Below are positions 14,984-26,165 of a stretch of 64,000 bases of DNA, piece by piece. Source of the stretch: Gemmatimonadota bacterium (GTDB taxonomy: Bacteria > Gemmatimonadota > Gemmatimonadetes > Gemmatimonadales > Gemmatimonadaceae); the NCBI GenBank assembly GCA_026387915.1, contig JAPLKS010000017.1, forward strand, positions 372,001 to 436,000, read 5' to 3'. The notes below the pieces were generated by a model. The model made no database searches. It saw only the letters and a list, made by a program, of their open reading frames with translations, and was not told the origin of the DNA. A program made the translations under genes and the position numbers. Each line of letters starts with the position of its first letter. Position 1 is the first letter of the stretch.

Positions 14984-15913
14984 CTACACCAGCATTTCCC
15001 CAACCGCCACCCCCCGCCCCCGCGCCCACTCCGCCGCCGCAAGCCGCTTCCGCCCTGCCGGATGCACATCACTAATCCGCACCGCGCCGGCTCCACACGC
15101 TACCACAATTCCCTCGCCGTCGGCCTCCAGCACCGTCCCAGGAGCCCCCGAGAGCGCTTCAAGCACCTTCGCCCCATAGCAGCGCACTTCGAGCGCTCCC
15201 AGCGTCGTCCACGCGCCAGGCTTGGGGTCGTACGCACGGATCGCCGCCTGCACGGCATTCGCCGGCAAGTCCCAGTGAATGCGCGCGTGCTCGCGTTCAA
15301 TCTTCGGCGAGTATGTGGCGGCCGCTTCGTCCTGCGGCGTTTCGGTAGACTGCCCTACGCTGATCAACACCAGCGCCTCGACAATCGCCGCCGCGCCAAG
15401 TTCGGAGAGACGCAGTTGTAACTCGCCGGCTGTTTCCTCGGGCGCGATCGGTGTGGTAAGCGCGAGCACCACCGGCCCAGCATCGAGCCGCTCCACCATC
15501 CGCTGCACCGACACGCCGCTCACCGCGCAGCCGTCGCGCACCGCCGCTTGAATGGGCGCGGCGCCGCGATAGTGCGGGAGCAACGACGCGTGAATGTTGA
15601 ACGTGCCAAACGGCGGCAGATCAATCACCTCGCGCGGCAGAATATGACCATAGGCCACCACGACGCTCACGTCGGGCTCGGCGGCGCGCAGGGCTTCTAC
15701 AAACTCAGCCCCGCGCGGGCGCTCGGGCTGCAGCACGGGGATCCCTTCTTCGAGCGCAATCTGCTTGACGGGCGACGGCTCGAGTTGCGAGCGCGAGCGT
15801 CCGCGTGGACGATCGGGCTGCGTGACCACCACCACCACGTCGTGCCCCTCGCCGATCAGCGCGCGGAGCGCGGCCGTCGCGAACTCGGGAGTACCGAAGA
15901 AGGCGATGCGCAC
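14984..15913 (-). CDS. fmt: Methionyl-tRNA formyltransferase
   Basis: A 309-residue protein from GTG 15913, one base after the def stop, giving the canonical opening RIAFFGTPEFA; an upstream in-frame ATG at 15952 would overlap def and add a non-conserved Thr-rich tail. The catalytic Asn-His-Asp set is visible in FNIHASLLPHYRGAAP and the downstream GVSVQ segment. Fmt formylates initiator Met-tRNA with 10-formyl-THF. It is last gene of the long minus-strand operon, directly downstream of deformylase as in many bacteria. Confidence 0.95.
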   Translation of the reverse strand: MRIAFFGTPEFATAALRALIGEGHDVVVVVTQPDRPRGRSRSQLEPSPVKQIALEEGIPVLQPERPRGAEFVEALRAAEPDVSVVVAYGHILPREVIDLPPFGTFNIHASLLPHYRGAAPIQAAVRDGCAVSGVSVQRMVERLDAGPVVLALTTPIAPEETAGELQLRLSELGAAAIVEALVLISVGQSTETPQDEAAATYSPKIEREHARIHWDLPANAVQAAIRAYDPKPGAWTTLGALEVRCYGAKVLEALSGAPGTVLEADGEGIVVACGAGAVRISDVHPAGRKRLAAAEWARGRGVAVGEMLV

Positions 15914-15914
15914 G

Positions 15915-16478
15915 CTAGAGCCGCTCGTCGTCGTGCGCGGGGTCGTCGTCATCGTGCACTTCTTTCGAAATATCGCGCACGAAGTTCGGATACTGATCCT
16001 TCTCGGCGTCCCACAGCGCCATCACCTTTTGCCGCTTGAGAAAGCTCAGGTGATCAATGAACAGCTTGCCGTGCAAGTGATCGATCTCATGCTGCATGCA
16101 CACGCCGAGGAGTTCCGTCCCTTCAATCTCGACGGTGTGGCCGTCGCGATTCATCGCACGCACTACCACACGCTTGCTGCGCGTGACGTCGCCGTAAATC
16201 TCGGGAATCGACAGGCACCCTTCTTCCCACTTGAGGGTGCCTTCGCGTTCGATGATCTCGGGGTTGATCAGCACGTGCGGCTGGCCATCCACCTCAATCA
16301 CCGCCACGCGCTCCGTGCGCCCCACCTGCGGCGCGGCGAGTCCCACGCCGCGTGCCGCGTGCATCGTCTCGAACATATTGTCGATCAACGCCTGCAACTC
16401 GGGCGTGATGGCGTCCACGAGCACCGTCTCCTCGCGGAGCACGGGATCGCCGAGGACACGAATGCCAAGCAACGGCAT
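15915..16478 (-). CDS. def: Peptide deformylase
   Basis: A 187-residue metalloenzyme with the three PDF motifs: GVGLAAPQVG, EEGCLSIPE (metal-ligand Cys) and QHEIDHLHG (two metal His and the catalytic Glu). It removes the formyl group from nascent proteins, pairing functionally with fmt. The start ATG 16478 shares a base with the yajC stop. The acidic Asp/His-rich carboxy tail after residue 170 extends slightly beyond the usual fold. Confidence 0.97.
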   Translation of the reverse strand: MPLLGIRVLGDPVLREETVLVDAITPELQALIDNMFETMHAARGVGLAAPQVGRTERVAVIEVDGQPHVLINPEIIEREGTLKWEEGCLSIPEIYGDVTRSKRVVVRAMNRDGHTVEIEGTELLGVCMQHEIDHLHGKLFIDHLSFLKRQKVMALWDAEKDQYPNFVRDISKEVHDDDDPAHDDERL

Positions 16479-16846
16479 CAGTCTTTCGCTTCGCTCGGGT
16501 TGGAGCCGAGCACTTTGGCAATGCGGCCGCGCTCGACAATGACCTTCGACTCACCGGTCCGGATGGTGATGCGGTCATCCAGCGTTTTGGCGGAGTTACC
16601 GTCCTTCATTCCTTCCTTGATGTGCACCACTTCGCCCACGAGTCCGCCGGCGGTGACAATCTCATCACCCTTATGCAGGCCGAGCAGCGCGGCTTCGTGC
16701 TGTTTGCGCTGCTTCTGCTGCGGGCGGATCATCAAGAAGTAAAAGATCGCGAAGATCGCCCCGAACTGGACGAGCATCACGTACATGCCGTTATTGCCAG
16801 CCTGAGCGGCTGCGGCCTGAGCGAAGATCGGGAGAAAAGCGTGCAT
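16478..16846 (-). CDS. yajC: Preprotein translocase subunit YajC
   Basis: A 122-residue small inner-membrane protein read from ATG 16846, two bases after the tgt stop. One membrane helix (LVQFGAIFAIFYFLMIRPQQ) ends in the RPQQK motif diagnostic of YajC. A cytosolic domain with GDEIVTAGGLVGEV follows. It accompanies SecDF at the Sec translocon. The tgt-yajC order is widely conserved; secDF is not in this window. The open frame upstream to 17059 lies within tgt. Confidence 0.95.
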   Translation of the reverse strand: MHAFLPIFAQAAAAQAGNNGMYVMLVQFGAIFAIFYFLMIRPQQKQRKQHEAALLGLHKGDEIVTAGGLVGEVVHIKEGMKDGNSAKTLDDRITIRTGESKVIVERGRIAKVLGSNPSEAKD

Positions 16847-16848
16847 GG

Positions 16849-19086
<2,238 letters not shown>

Positions 19087-19090
<4 letters not shown>

Positions 19091-20514
19091 TCGCCGACAA
19101 TCATCCGGACGCCGAGCAGCCGGAACGGCGCTGCGGCTTCCATCTCAAACGTCAGCGTGGCCGGATCGCCTTCACCGGTGCGGCAGCGTACTTCGAGCAC
19201 GGTGACAGACTTGGCCACAAACGCCACCGGCACCAAGGCGCCGAGTCGCACGCGTCGCGAGAGGGCGAGTTTTACGCGGTCCTCGAGCGACCGATTGTCC
19301 TGCGCATTCGGCGCCATGTTTTCCGAAAGAAACTTGCCAAGCGACGCAACATCTCCTGCCATCATTTCGTGCAACCACTGCGCGGCGAGCTTCCCCACCG
19401 GAGTGTCGGGGAGCGCGATGGCCGGTGCGTCCGGCGCCGTGCGCGGCCCGGGGCCCTCCATGCGCACCGTGCTGTACTGCGCCAGCAACGCGCGGTGCAC
19501 CTTCGGCGCGGGATGCTCGGCGACGTTCGATGCCATCACCATCACAAGTCCCGACTGCGGCTCGCGGTTGTAGAGAAAAAAGTTCACCATGTCTGACCCT
19601 GCGAGCACCACCGGCTCGTCGGGAAAGAACTCGTCGCGCATCTCGCGCGAGAGCAAGCGCTCCGTGGTGAAGAGCGAGTCATAGAACGCGGCCATATCGT
19701 CCACGGTCGAGAGCAGGCCACCATTGCCGCGCAGATTCCAGTGACTGCCGTCGGCGGCGTGCGGGCGCTCGAGCATCGTGGGCAGTTCGGTGCCGGCCTC
19801 GAGGCCGTGCGCGAGATCGGCTGGCGAAAAATGCGGGAGCAACAAGCCGGTCTTCGCCATGCCGACCGGCGTAAAGACGTGCTCTTGCAAATAGGCGTCG
19901 TACGGCTGCTGCGCCACAATCTCGATGATCGCCGCGAGCAGGGAGTAGCCGGTGTTGGAATATTGTTCAGCGCTTCCGGGCGCGAACTTGAGCGGCGTGG
20001 CCATCGCGCGTGCCATCAGTTCGCCGCGAGAGATTGGCTCAAAGTCTGGCCCAACGCCAATCGGAAAGCCCGCGCGATGATAGAGCAACTGCTGCACCGA
20101 GATACCGCGTTTGTCGGCCGGCACATTGGGGAGGAATCGGCCAATGGTATCGACAAGGCGCAGCTTGCCGGCGTCGCGCAGTTGCAACACGGCGACTTTG
20201 GTGAAGTCCTTGGTGTTGGAGCCAATCTGCACCACGGTGCCGGGCGTGAACTTCGTGCTGGCCGCGCGATTCGCGAGTCCGTAGCCGCGGCGTAGTAACA
20301 CTTCACCGTTCCGGCGCACGAGCACCACGCCGGCAAAGCCGGCTTTCGTTTCGGCGGTGAGAATGGAATCGGCCACGCGCCCGGCGGGGGCCATCACCTC
20401 TGCTCCGAGTGGGACTCGCCGTGACTGCGCTCCGCTCTCCGCAGAGGGGAGCGCACACAACAGCAACAGCGCAGTGCAGCGCAAAGCCATCGAAATGTTC
20501 ATGGGGCTGTTCAC
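19087..20514 (-). CDS. Serine hydrolase of the class C beta-lactamase / DD-peptidase family
   Basis: A 475-residue exported protein. A signal peptide (TALLLLCALPSAESGAQ) follows either GTG 20514 or, more simply, the in-frame ATG at 20502; neither has a good ribosome site. The nucleophile motif SxxK is SNTK in VQIGSNTKDF, the second-motif Tyr is in LLYHRAGF, and the later RGNGGLLSTVDDM segment is typical of the family. A 130-residue carboxy extension may be a lipocalin-like domain. Members hydrolyse peptides or esters in the periplasm; the substrate is unknown. It interrupts the common ruvB-queA gene order and overlaps queA by four bases. Confidence 0.85.
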
Positions 20515-20541
20515 GTGAGAGTGGATCCGTCCTGCAGAGCC

Positions 20542-21564
20542 CTAGAACAGTGTCGCCTGCTCCCGCTCGGGCGGCGTGTAGCCGAGGTGTCGGTACGCCT
20601 GCGGGCTGGCCATGCGGCCACGCGCGGTGCGTTGCAACAAGCCGTTCTGTACGAGAAACGGCTCGTACACTTCCTCGATGGTGTCTGGGTCTTCGCCAAT
20701 CGCCGCGGCAATCGTCGTGACACCCACGGGGCCGCCCTCAAACTTCTCGATGATGGTGCGGAGGATGCGCGTGTCCATGTCGTCGAGGCCGAACTCGTCG
20801 ACGTCGAGCAGCGCAAGCGCGTCGCGCGCCACGGCGAGCGTGATAATACCGTCGGCCTTCACCTGCGCAAAGTCGCGCACGCGGCGGAGCAGGCGATTGG
20901 CGATGCGTGGGGTGCCGCGCGAGCGCACCGCGATTTCGTGCGCGCCGTCATCGTGCAGTTCCACGCCCAGCACTTCACCGGTGCGCCGGACAATCGTTTC
21001 AATCTCGTTGGCGGGGTAGAAGTCCAACCGCATGGTGAGCCCGAACCGCGCGCGCATTGGCGAGGTCAGCAACCCGTAACGCGTTGTGGCTCCCACCAGT
21101 GTGAACTTTTCAATCGCCATCGTCACCGTCTGCGCGTTGGGGCCGTCGCTCAGGCGGATGTCAATCTTGTAATCCTCCATCGCCGGATATAAAAACTCCT
21201 CGATGATCGGACGCAGGCGGTGGATTTCGTCAATAAATAGAATGTCGCCAGCGCGCAGGTTGGTGAGCGTGCCCACCAAGTCGCCGGGCTTTTCGAGCGC
21301 GGGCCCTGACGTCGTGCGGATGTTCACGCCCAACTCGCGCGCCATCAACTCAGCGAGCGTGGTTTTGCCGAGTCCTGGCGGGCCGTGAAAGAGCGTGTGG
21401 TCGAGCGACTCACGCCGCCCCATTGCTGCCTGAATGGCAATGTCGAGCGCGTCCTTCACCTTAGACTGGCCAATAAATTCGGCCAGTCGCTGCGGACGCA
21501 GCGACAGCTCGACGACCGATTCGTCGGCGAGGACTTCAGGGGTGGTAATTTCGGCGCGGCTCAC
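20542..21564 (-). CDS. ruvB: Holliday junction branch-migration DNA helicase RuvB
   Basis: A 340-residue AAA+ ATPase with Walker [11 protein letters not shown], Walker [10 protein letters not shown], sensor [18 protein letters not shown] carrying the arginine finger, and a winged-helix carboxy domain ending in [13 protein letters not shown]. Hexameric RuvB drives branch migration with RuvA. It lies nine bases after ruvA in the same direction. Confidence 0.98.
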   Translation of the reverse strand: MSRAEITTPEVLADESVVELSLRPQRLAEFIGQSKVKDALDIAIQAAMGRRESLDHTLFHGPPGLGKTTLAELMARELGVNIRTTSGPALEKPGDLVGTLTNLRAGDILFIDEIHRLRPIIEEFLYPAMEDYKIDIRLSDGPNAQTVTMAIEKFTLVGATTRYGLLTSPMRARFGLTMRLDFYPANEIETIVRRTGEVLGVELHDDGAHEIAVRSRGTPRIANRLLRRVRDFAQVKADGIITLAVARDALALLDVDEFGLDDMDTRILRTIIEKFEGGPVGVTTIAAAIGEDPDTIEEVYEPFLVQNGLLQRTARGRMASPQAYRHLGYTPPEREQATLF

Positions 21565-21573
21565 AGTCGTAAA

Positions 21574-22182
21574 CTAACGCTTTTGCAGTACGGCCAGCGC
21601 GGCCCGAATAACATCGGCTGTCCCGCCGGGCTTCCCGCCGTCGAGCGCCTTCTGCACCGCCTTCTCGGCGTCGGCGGCGTTGTAGCCGAGGGCCACCAGC
21701 GCACGCACGGCATCGGCGGCGCCGGAGTCGGGGCCTGAGGTGCCGCCCGCGGCGCTACCCGACACGTCGGCGGCGAACTCCTTCATTTTGTCGCCGAGCT
21801 CGACGCACAGGCGTTCGGCAGTTTTCTTGCCGACGCGCGGCACGCCACTCAGTGTGGCAAAGTCGCGGTCGCGAATGGCGCGCACCACGCGCGCGCTACC
21901 GAGTGCGGAGATGAGCCCCAGGGCGAGAGCAGGGCCCACGCCGCTCGCACTCCGCAACGTGTAGAACAGCGCGCGGTCTTCGGGGGTGGAAAAGCCATAG
22001 AGCTGCCACCCGTCTTCTTTTACGATGAGCGCCGTGTGCAGTGATACCGTTTCGCCAACACGGGGCAGTGATTCGAGCACGCCAATGGGAATGTGGAGTT
22101 CGTAGCCCACGCCGCCGGAAGTCAGGATTTGAATCCGGTCCATGTCTTTGGACACGAGCGTGCCGTGCAAGCGGGCGATCAT
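21574..22182 (-). CDS. ruvA: Holliday junction DNA helicase subunit RuvA
   Basis: A 202-residue protein starting MIARLHGTLV with the OB fold, central helix-hairpin-helix motifs (SGVGPALALGLIS and SGVPRVGKKTAERL) and a UBA-like carboxy domain (ALVALGYNAADAEKAVQKAL) that contacts RuvB. It tetramerises on Holliday junctions. The ATG overlaps the ruvC stop by four bases. Confidence 0.97.
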   Translation of the reverse strand: MIARLHGTLVSKDMDRIQILTSGGVGYELHIPIGVLESLPRVGETVSLHTALIVKEDGWQLYGFSTPEDRALFYTLRSASGVGPALALGLISALGSARVVRAIRDRDFATLSGVPRVGKKTAERLCVELGDKMKEFAADVSGSAAGGTSGPDSGAADAVRALVALGYNAADAEKAVQKALDGGKPGGTADVIRAALAVLQKR

Positions 22183-22775
22183 GACTTACTCCTCGTGACG
22201 CCAGTGCGGCGAGCGGCGGGGCGCACGGCCCGCAGCGGCGCGAGAGCGGCCGCGTCGCGCCGTAGACGCGCCAGCGGTCCCTCAGACGCCAGCACGCAGG
22301 TCAGCGCGCACGCGACGCCGTCCGCCGCGTCGGCGGGCTGCGGGGCGTGCTTGAGGCGCAGCAACTTGGCGACCATGAACTGGACTTGCTCCTTCGTAGC
22401 GGCGCCTGTGCCGACCACCGTCTTCTTGATGACCGATGGCGGATACTCGTGAATGGCCAACCCCGCCGTGGCGCCGGCCAAGAGAATCACGCCGCGCGCA
22501 TGGCCGAGCACGAGGGTGGTGCGCACGTTGCGGGCGTAAAACACGTCTTCCACCGCGAGCGCGTCGGGTTGGTGCCGCGCAATGAGTTCGGTGACGCCGT
22601 CGTGAATATCCTTGAGCCGTTCATGCAACGGCGCTTGGGCGCTCGTGCGAATCACCCCGCACTCTATCAGCCGCGCCCCCGCCACCGCGCCGGGCGCGCT
22701 CCCGGCCGCGCCGCCTGCGAGCACGACGCCGTAGCCCGTGACCGCCGTACCCGGGTCAATACCGAGGACGATCAC
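22179..22775 (-). CDS. ruvC: Crossover junction endodeoxyribonuclease RuvC
   Basis: A 198-residue protein from GTG 22775, starting VIVLGIDPGTAVTGYG with the first catalytic Asp. The second acidic residue is in ALAVEDVFYARN and the last pair in DAADGVACAL. RuvC resolves Holliday junctions as a dimer. The carboxy end runs about 25 residues beyond the typical length, in an Arg/Ala-rich tail. The open frame upstream of 22775 lies in yebC and is not coding. Confidence 0.95.
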   Translation of the reverse strand: MIVLGIDPGTAVTGYGVVLAGGAAGSAPGAVAGARLIECGVIRTSAQAPLHERLKDIHDGVTELIARHQPDALAVEDVFYARNVRTTLVLGHARGVILLAGATAGLAIHEYPPSVIKKTVVGTGAATKEQVQFMVAKLLRLKHAPQPADAADGVACALTCVLASEGPLARLRRDAAALAPLRAVRPAARRTGVTRSKS

Positions 22776-22785
22776 GGCGCGCGGC

Positions 22786-23529
22786 TCACGCGTCGGCCAT
22801 CTCCGAGACGTCCATGTCGAAGTTGGCGTCCACCTTCTGCACGTCGTCGAGTTCTTCGATGGCTTCAATCAGCTTGAGCAATGTGTCGGCGGTCTCGCCT
22901 TCCACGCGAATGGTGCTCTTGGGAATCCAGGAGAGTTCAGCGGATTCGGCTTTGAGCCCCACCTTCTCGAGCGCGCCGTACACGACGTGCAGATCCGCTG
23001 GCGCTGTCGTGATGGTAAAGGCGTCGTCTTCCTTCACAAAGTCTTCGGCGCCCGCCTCGAGTGCTTTTTCCATGGCGGCATCTTCATCCATGCTGTTGGC
23101 AAGGACGATAATTTGCCCCTTGCGGTCGAACATGAAGGCCACGGAGTTCACCGCACCCAGATTCCCACCGAGGCGCGAGAGCTTGGCGCGCACTTCGGCG
23201 ACGGTACGCGTGGGGTTGTCGGTCAGCGCCTGCACCATCAGCGCCACGCCGCCCGGGCCGTAGGCTTCGTACAGCACTTCGACGTAATCGACCCCTTCGA
23301 GATCACCGGTGCCCTTGGCGACGGCGCGCTCAATGTTCTCGCGCGGCATCGACTGCGAACGTGCCGCGTCGATGGCGGTGCGCAAGCGCGGATTGCCGGC
23401 AGGGTCCCCGCCGCCGAACTTGGCGGCGACGGTGATTTCACGAATGAGTTTGGTAAACATCGCGCCGCGCTTCTTGTCCGTTGCGGCTTTGGCGCGCTTA
23501 ATGGTCTTCCATTTACTGTGGCCAGCCAT
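22786..23529 (-). CDS. yebC: YebC/TACO1-family protein (transcriptional regulator / translation factor)
   Basis: A 247-residue protein from ATG 23529 with the invariant opening MAGHSKWKTIKRAKAATDKKRG. The GPGGVALM, NRKGxxA-type loop and DDVQKVDANF ends follow. The family was long annotated as a DNA-binding regulator, often next to ruvC; more recent knowledge links members to translation of proline-rich stretches. It heads the operon with ruvCAB. A candidate -10 (TATATT, 23567-23562) lies 32 bases upstream. Confidence 0.95.
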   Translation of the reverse strand: MAGHSKWKTIKRAKAATDKKRGAMFTKLIREITVAAKFGGGDPAGNPRLRTAIDAARSQSMPRENIERAVAKGTGDLEGVDYVEVLYEAYGPGGVALMVQALTDNPTRTVAEVRAKLSRLGGNLGAVNSVAFMFDRKGQIIVLANSMDEDAAMEKALEAGAEDFVKEDDAFTITTAPADLHVVYGALEKVGLKAESAELSWIPKSTIRVEGETADTLLKLIEAIEELDDVQKVDANFDMDVSEMADA

Positions 23530-23602
23530 TCTGAACCCTGGGGCAGAGAGGTGAAGCCCTAAATATAGGCGGACTGAACGGCCGACAGAACCGTTCACTG
23601 CC

Positions 23603-24799
23603 CTAGTGCAAGCGAATCAGGAGCGAGGCGCGGAAGCCGGTGACGTCCGTCGTGGATCCGTCAGCCGTGGAATACAAGCGACCGACCGTGTACGTCGCAC
23701 TTGGGTTGATGCTGAGCCCCGCGAGGTCAAAGCGCAGGCGCAGACCAGCATTCCCGAGTGTGCCGGCGTGTACCCCCGCCACCTGCCAAATCCGACCTTC
23801 CGCGCTGGGCTGCACAAACAGCCCGCCCAGCTGAAATCCGAGCGCTGCTGTCACGTCGGCCACGTTCTCCCACGGTGCTTTGTCGCCAATGCGCTCCCCT
23901 TCGGCGCGGAACAGATTCCACGCGGAAATCGAGAAATCGGCGCCGCCAAGCGGAATGGAGAGCGCGGCCTGTGCGAGCGCACGGTCTCCGGTGGCAAAGG
24001 TGGTCGAGTCTGCGGCATCCTTGCCGTAGCGCGAATAGGTGAGCCCCATCGAGACGCGGCCATCGCCAACGGGGCGGTCGACGCCGAGCCGCAGGCGGTA
24101 TTCGTCGCCTGGGGTGAAGCGCAACGGCTGCGTTTTCACCACGTAGGCGTCAAACTTCGTCGAACGACGGAAGCTCGCGCCAAAACCAAAATTCCAGTCG
24201 CCCACCGGCTGCGCAAAGCCAATGCCACCGGTGGTAGAGAGCCCGCTTCCCATCGACGACACAGGATAGACCAAGAAGTCATTGCCGATCTGCCCGGCAG
24301 CCTCCTGTTGTCCCTCGGGTACCTTATACATCCCCGACGGCAGGTTGAGCCCGAGCGTGAGCACGCCAACGTTGTCGCCCAACGTGTAGTTGCCGCGAAG
24401 CTGGACGTCCGTGAGGCCGTTGATCGCGCTCGTTTTCTTGCCAGCAAAATGTACTTCGCTACTCGCGTACGACGACGAAAGATCGAGATTGAACTTCTCG
24501 CCAAAGGGCACGATGATCGCGAACGGCACCGATAGCTGGCTCACCGTTTTTTGCGTGGTGGCGTCGCCAAACTTGTAACTCACAAACTGCGGCCCTGCGA
24601 ATACGCTGGCGTCGCTCAGGCTCTGCGCGTGCGCCGTTGCCGCAAGAAACGACAGCGCGAACGCGGCACGCAGCAGCGCGACACGCAGCAGCGCGACACG
24701 CAGCAGCGCGACACGCAGCAGCGCGACACTCGCGCGAGCGACGGAAATGATCGGCTGTCCATGGGTCAGGGAGCGGACGGTGTTGACGCGACCGATCAT
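23603..24799 (-). CDS. Outer-membrane beta-barrel protein with a repeat-expanded signal peptide
   Basis: A 398-residue protein from ATG 24799, the only in-frame start before the signal. The first 59 residues are a long signal region: a 24-residue lead, four tandem VALLR pentapeptides, then AAFALSFLAATAHAQ and probable cleavage. The mature part has many amphipathic beta strands with aromatic girdles and ends in a hydrophobic strand (FRASLLIRLH), as expected for an outer-membrane barrel inserted by BAM. I do not recognise the family; a transporter or porin-like role is only an inference. It follows the TPR/CsgG-like gene by one base and is probably co-transcribed. Confidence 0.75.
   Translation of the reverse strand: MIGRVNTVRSLTHGQPIISVARASVALLRVALLRVALLRVALLRAAFALSFLAATAHAQSLSDASVFAGPQFVSYKFGDATTQKTVSQLSVPFAIIVPFGEKFNLDLSSSYASSEVHFAGKKTSAINGLTDVQLRGNYTLGDNVGVLTLGLNLPSGMYKVPEGQQEAAGQIGNDFLVYPVSSMGSGLSTTGGIGFAQPVGDWNFGFGASFRRSTKFDAYVVKTQPLRFTPGDEYRLRLGVDRPVGDGRVSMGLTYSRYGKDAADSTTFATGDRALAQAALSIPLGGADFSISAWNLFRAEGERIGDKAPWENVADVTAALGFQLGGLFVQPSAEGRIWQVAGVHAGTLGNAGLRLRFDLAGLSINPSATYTVGRLYSTADGSTTDVTGFRASLLIRLH
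24667..24726. repeat. Four perfect 15-bp tandem repeats inside a signal-peptide coding region
   Basis: The unit CACGCAGCAGCGCGA occurs four times head to tail without a mismatch, followed by the first three bases of a fifth. On the minus strand each unit encodes the pentapeptide VALLR, so gain or loss of units keeps the reading frame. The pattern is typical of replication-slippage variation. Confidence 0.95.
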
Positions 24800-24800
24800 T

Positions 24801-26156
24801 CTACGGCTTCCTCAGAATGATCGTCACCTGCCCCGTGCGCGGGGCGGGTTGGTCGGTGCCAGTCTTTTCCGCGGCGGCGTTCCCCGTGGTGGGCGGAGGA
24901 GCGGCGGCCGCGCTCGTGCTGGTGCTCACCGTGTTGGTCGTCGTCGGGTTTACTGCGCCGACCACGTTGTTGAGCGTAGAACCGAGGCTCGCCGAGTTAC
25001 TCACCGACGACACGCCGCGCTCGGCGGCCGACGCAATCTGACCTTCACTCGAACTCTTGAGATTCGACTCGACCTTTGCTGGCGGCGCGGCCTGCGCGGC
25101 GGCGGCGGTGCTCTGGGCACGCTGCAACGCCGCGCCAAAGCCGGGATCGAGTGACCGGGCGTTCTCAAAGAAGCGAGCGGCTTCGTCGAGTTTCCCTTCA
25201 TCCTCGGCTACTAATCCGCGGCTGTAGGCGAGAAAGGCCTGCAGCGAGTTGGTGGGGCGGCGATCCACGTCCTGACGCTCGCGCGGCGTCAGTGTGATGC
25301 CGAGCGCGTCGAACACCCCAAACACCAGCGTTTTTTCGAGGGCGAATAAGTTATCCAACACGCCGTCTGCCTTGGCATTGACCGACGTGATCTCGCGATC
25401 AGACGCGCCCACGACGTTCGCGTTCAGCGAGATCTCGCGCCCGTTGGGCGAGACGATGCTCCCTTGAACAATGCGTCCGGCCCGAATGAGACGTCCCGCA
25501 CGGACGGCAGTCGTCGCATCCACCCGGCCATTTTGCGAGAGCGCGATTTCGTCGGACATCGCCTGCAACCGGTCGCGCTCCAAGAGCGTGAGCCCAGGCT
25601 TCTTGCTCAAGTCGTTGATCATCAGGTCGGCGAGTCCGCGCGCGAGTGGCGCGATACTCGGGTCGCAGGCGCTGCAGAGCAGCGGCGGCACGGCGATCGT
25701 GGTGGACGACCCGGGCTGCTGCGCAATCACGGCTTCGTTCGCGAGGGCTCGCTTCGCTTCCGCTTTTCCCTCTTCGCGGGCGACGCTCACCAACCGCGCG
25801 CGAATGTCCTTGCGCACTTTGCTCGTCTTGCCCACGGCGATGTACGACGTGTACGCCGCCTTGGCCGACGACCAATCTTTCTGGTGTTCTGCTGCGAGTC
25901 CGGCATACAAGGCGCTCACACCATCGAGCGGGTCGAGCTTGCGGGCCTGCTCCAACGGCGCGCGCGACTCATCAAAACGTTCGTTCTTGTAGTACCAAAT
26001 GCCGAGGGCGCGGTTGGCAGCCACCGATGACGGCGTGGCCGCCACTTCGCGCTGGAGTCGTGTGAGCGCATCGGTGGCGCGCGACTGCTGCGCCGCGCCG
26101 ACGCGAGAACACGCGAGCAGTGCGAAACAGAGACCAAAACGGGGAAGCAAACGCAT
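24801..26156 (-). CDS. Exported TPR protein with a CsgG/FlgO-like domain
   Basis: A 451-residue protein with a signal peptide (FGLCFALLACSRVGAAQ; the Cys may be a lipobox). Tetratricopeptide helices are at about 30-125 and again at 325-360. Between them lies an alpha/beta domain with IAVPPLL, GLADLMINDLSK, LTLLERDRLQAM and GRIVQGSIV, the pattern of CsgG/FlgO-type outer-membrane-associated domains. The carboxy end is Ala/Thr-rich and ends VTIILRKP. Role unknown; an envelope assembly or secretion accessory is inferred from the domain and the adjacent beta-barrel gene. Confidence 0.78.
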   Translation of the reverse strand: MRLLPRFGLCFALLACSRVGAAQQSRATDALTRLQREVAATPSSVAANRALGIWYYKNERFDESRAPLEQARKLDPLDGVSALYAGLAAEHQKDWSSAKAAYTSYIAVGKTSKVRKDIRARLVSVAREEGKAEAKRALANEAVIAQQPGSSTTIAVPPLLCSACDPSIAPLARGLADLMINDLSKKPGLTLLERDRLQAMSDEIALSQNGRVDATTAVRAGRLIRAGRIVQGSIVSPNGREISLNANVVGASDREITSVNAKADGVLDNLFALEKTLVFGVFDALGITLTPRERQDVDRRPTNSLQAFLAYSRGLVAEDEGKLDEAARFFENARSLDPGFGAALQRAQSTAAAAQAAPPAKVESNLKSSSEGQIASAAERGVSSVSNSASLGSTLNNVVGAVNPTTTNTVSTSTSAAAAPPPTTGNAAAEKTGTDQPAPRTGQVTIILRKP

Positions 26157-26165
26157 GTCGATCTC

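Noticed and set aside
24667-24726. CRISPR-like array
   Set aside because: The 15-bp units are contiguous, with no spacers, and are translated as part of a signal peptide.
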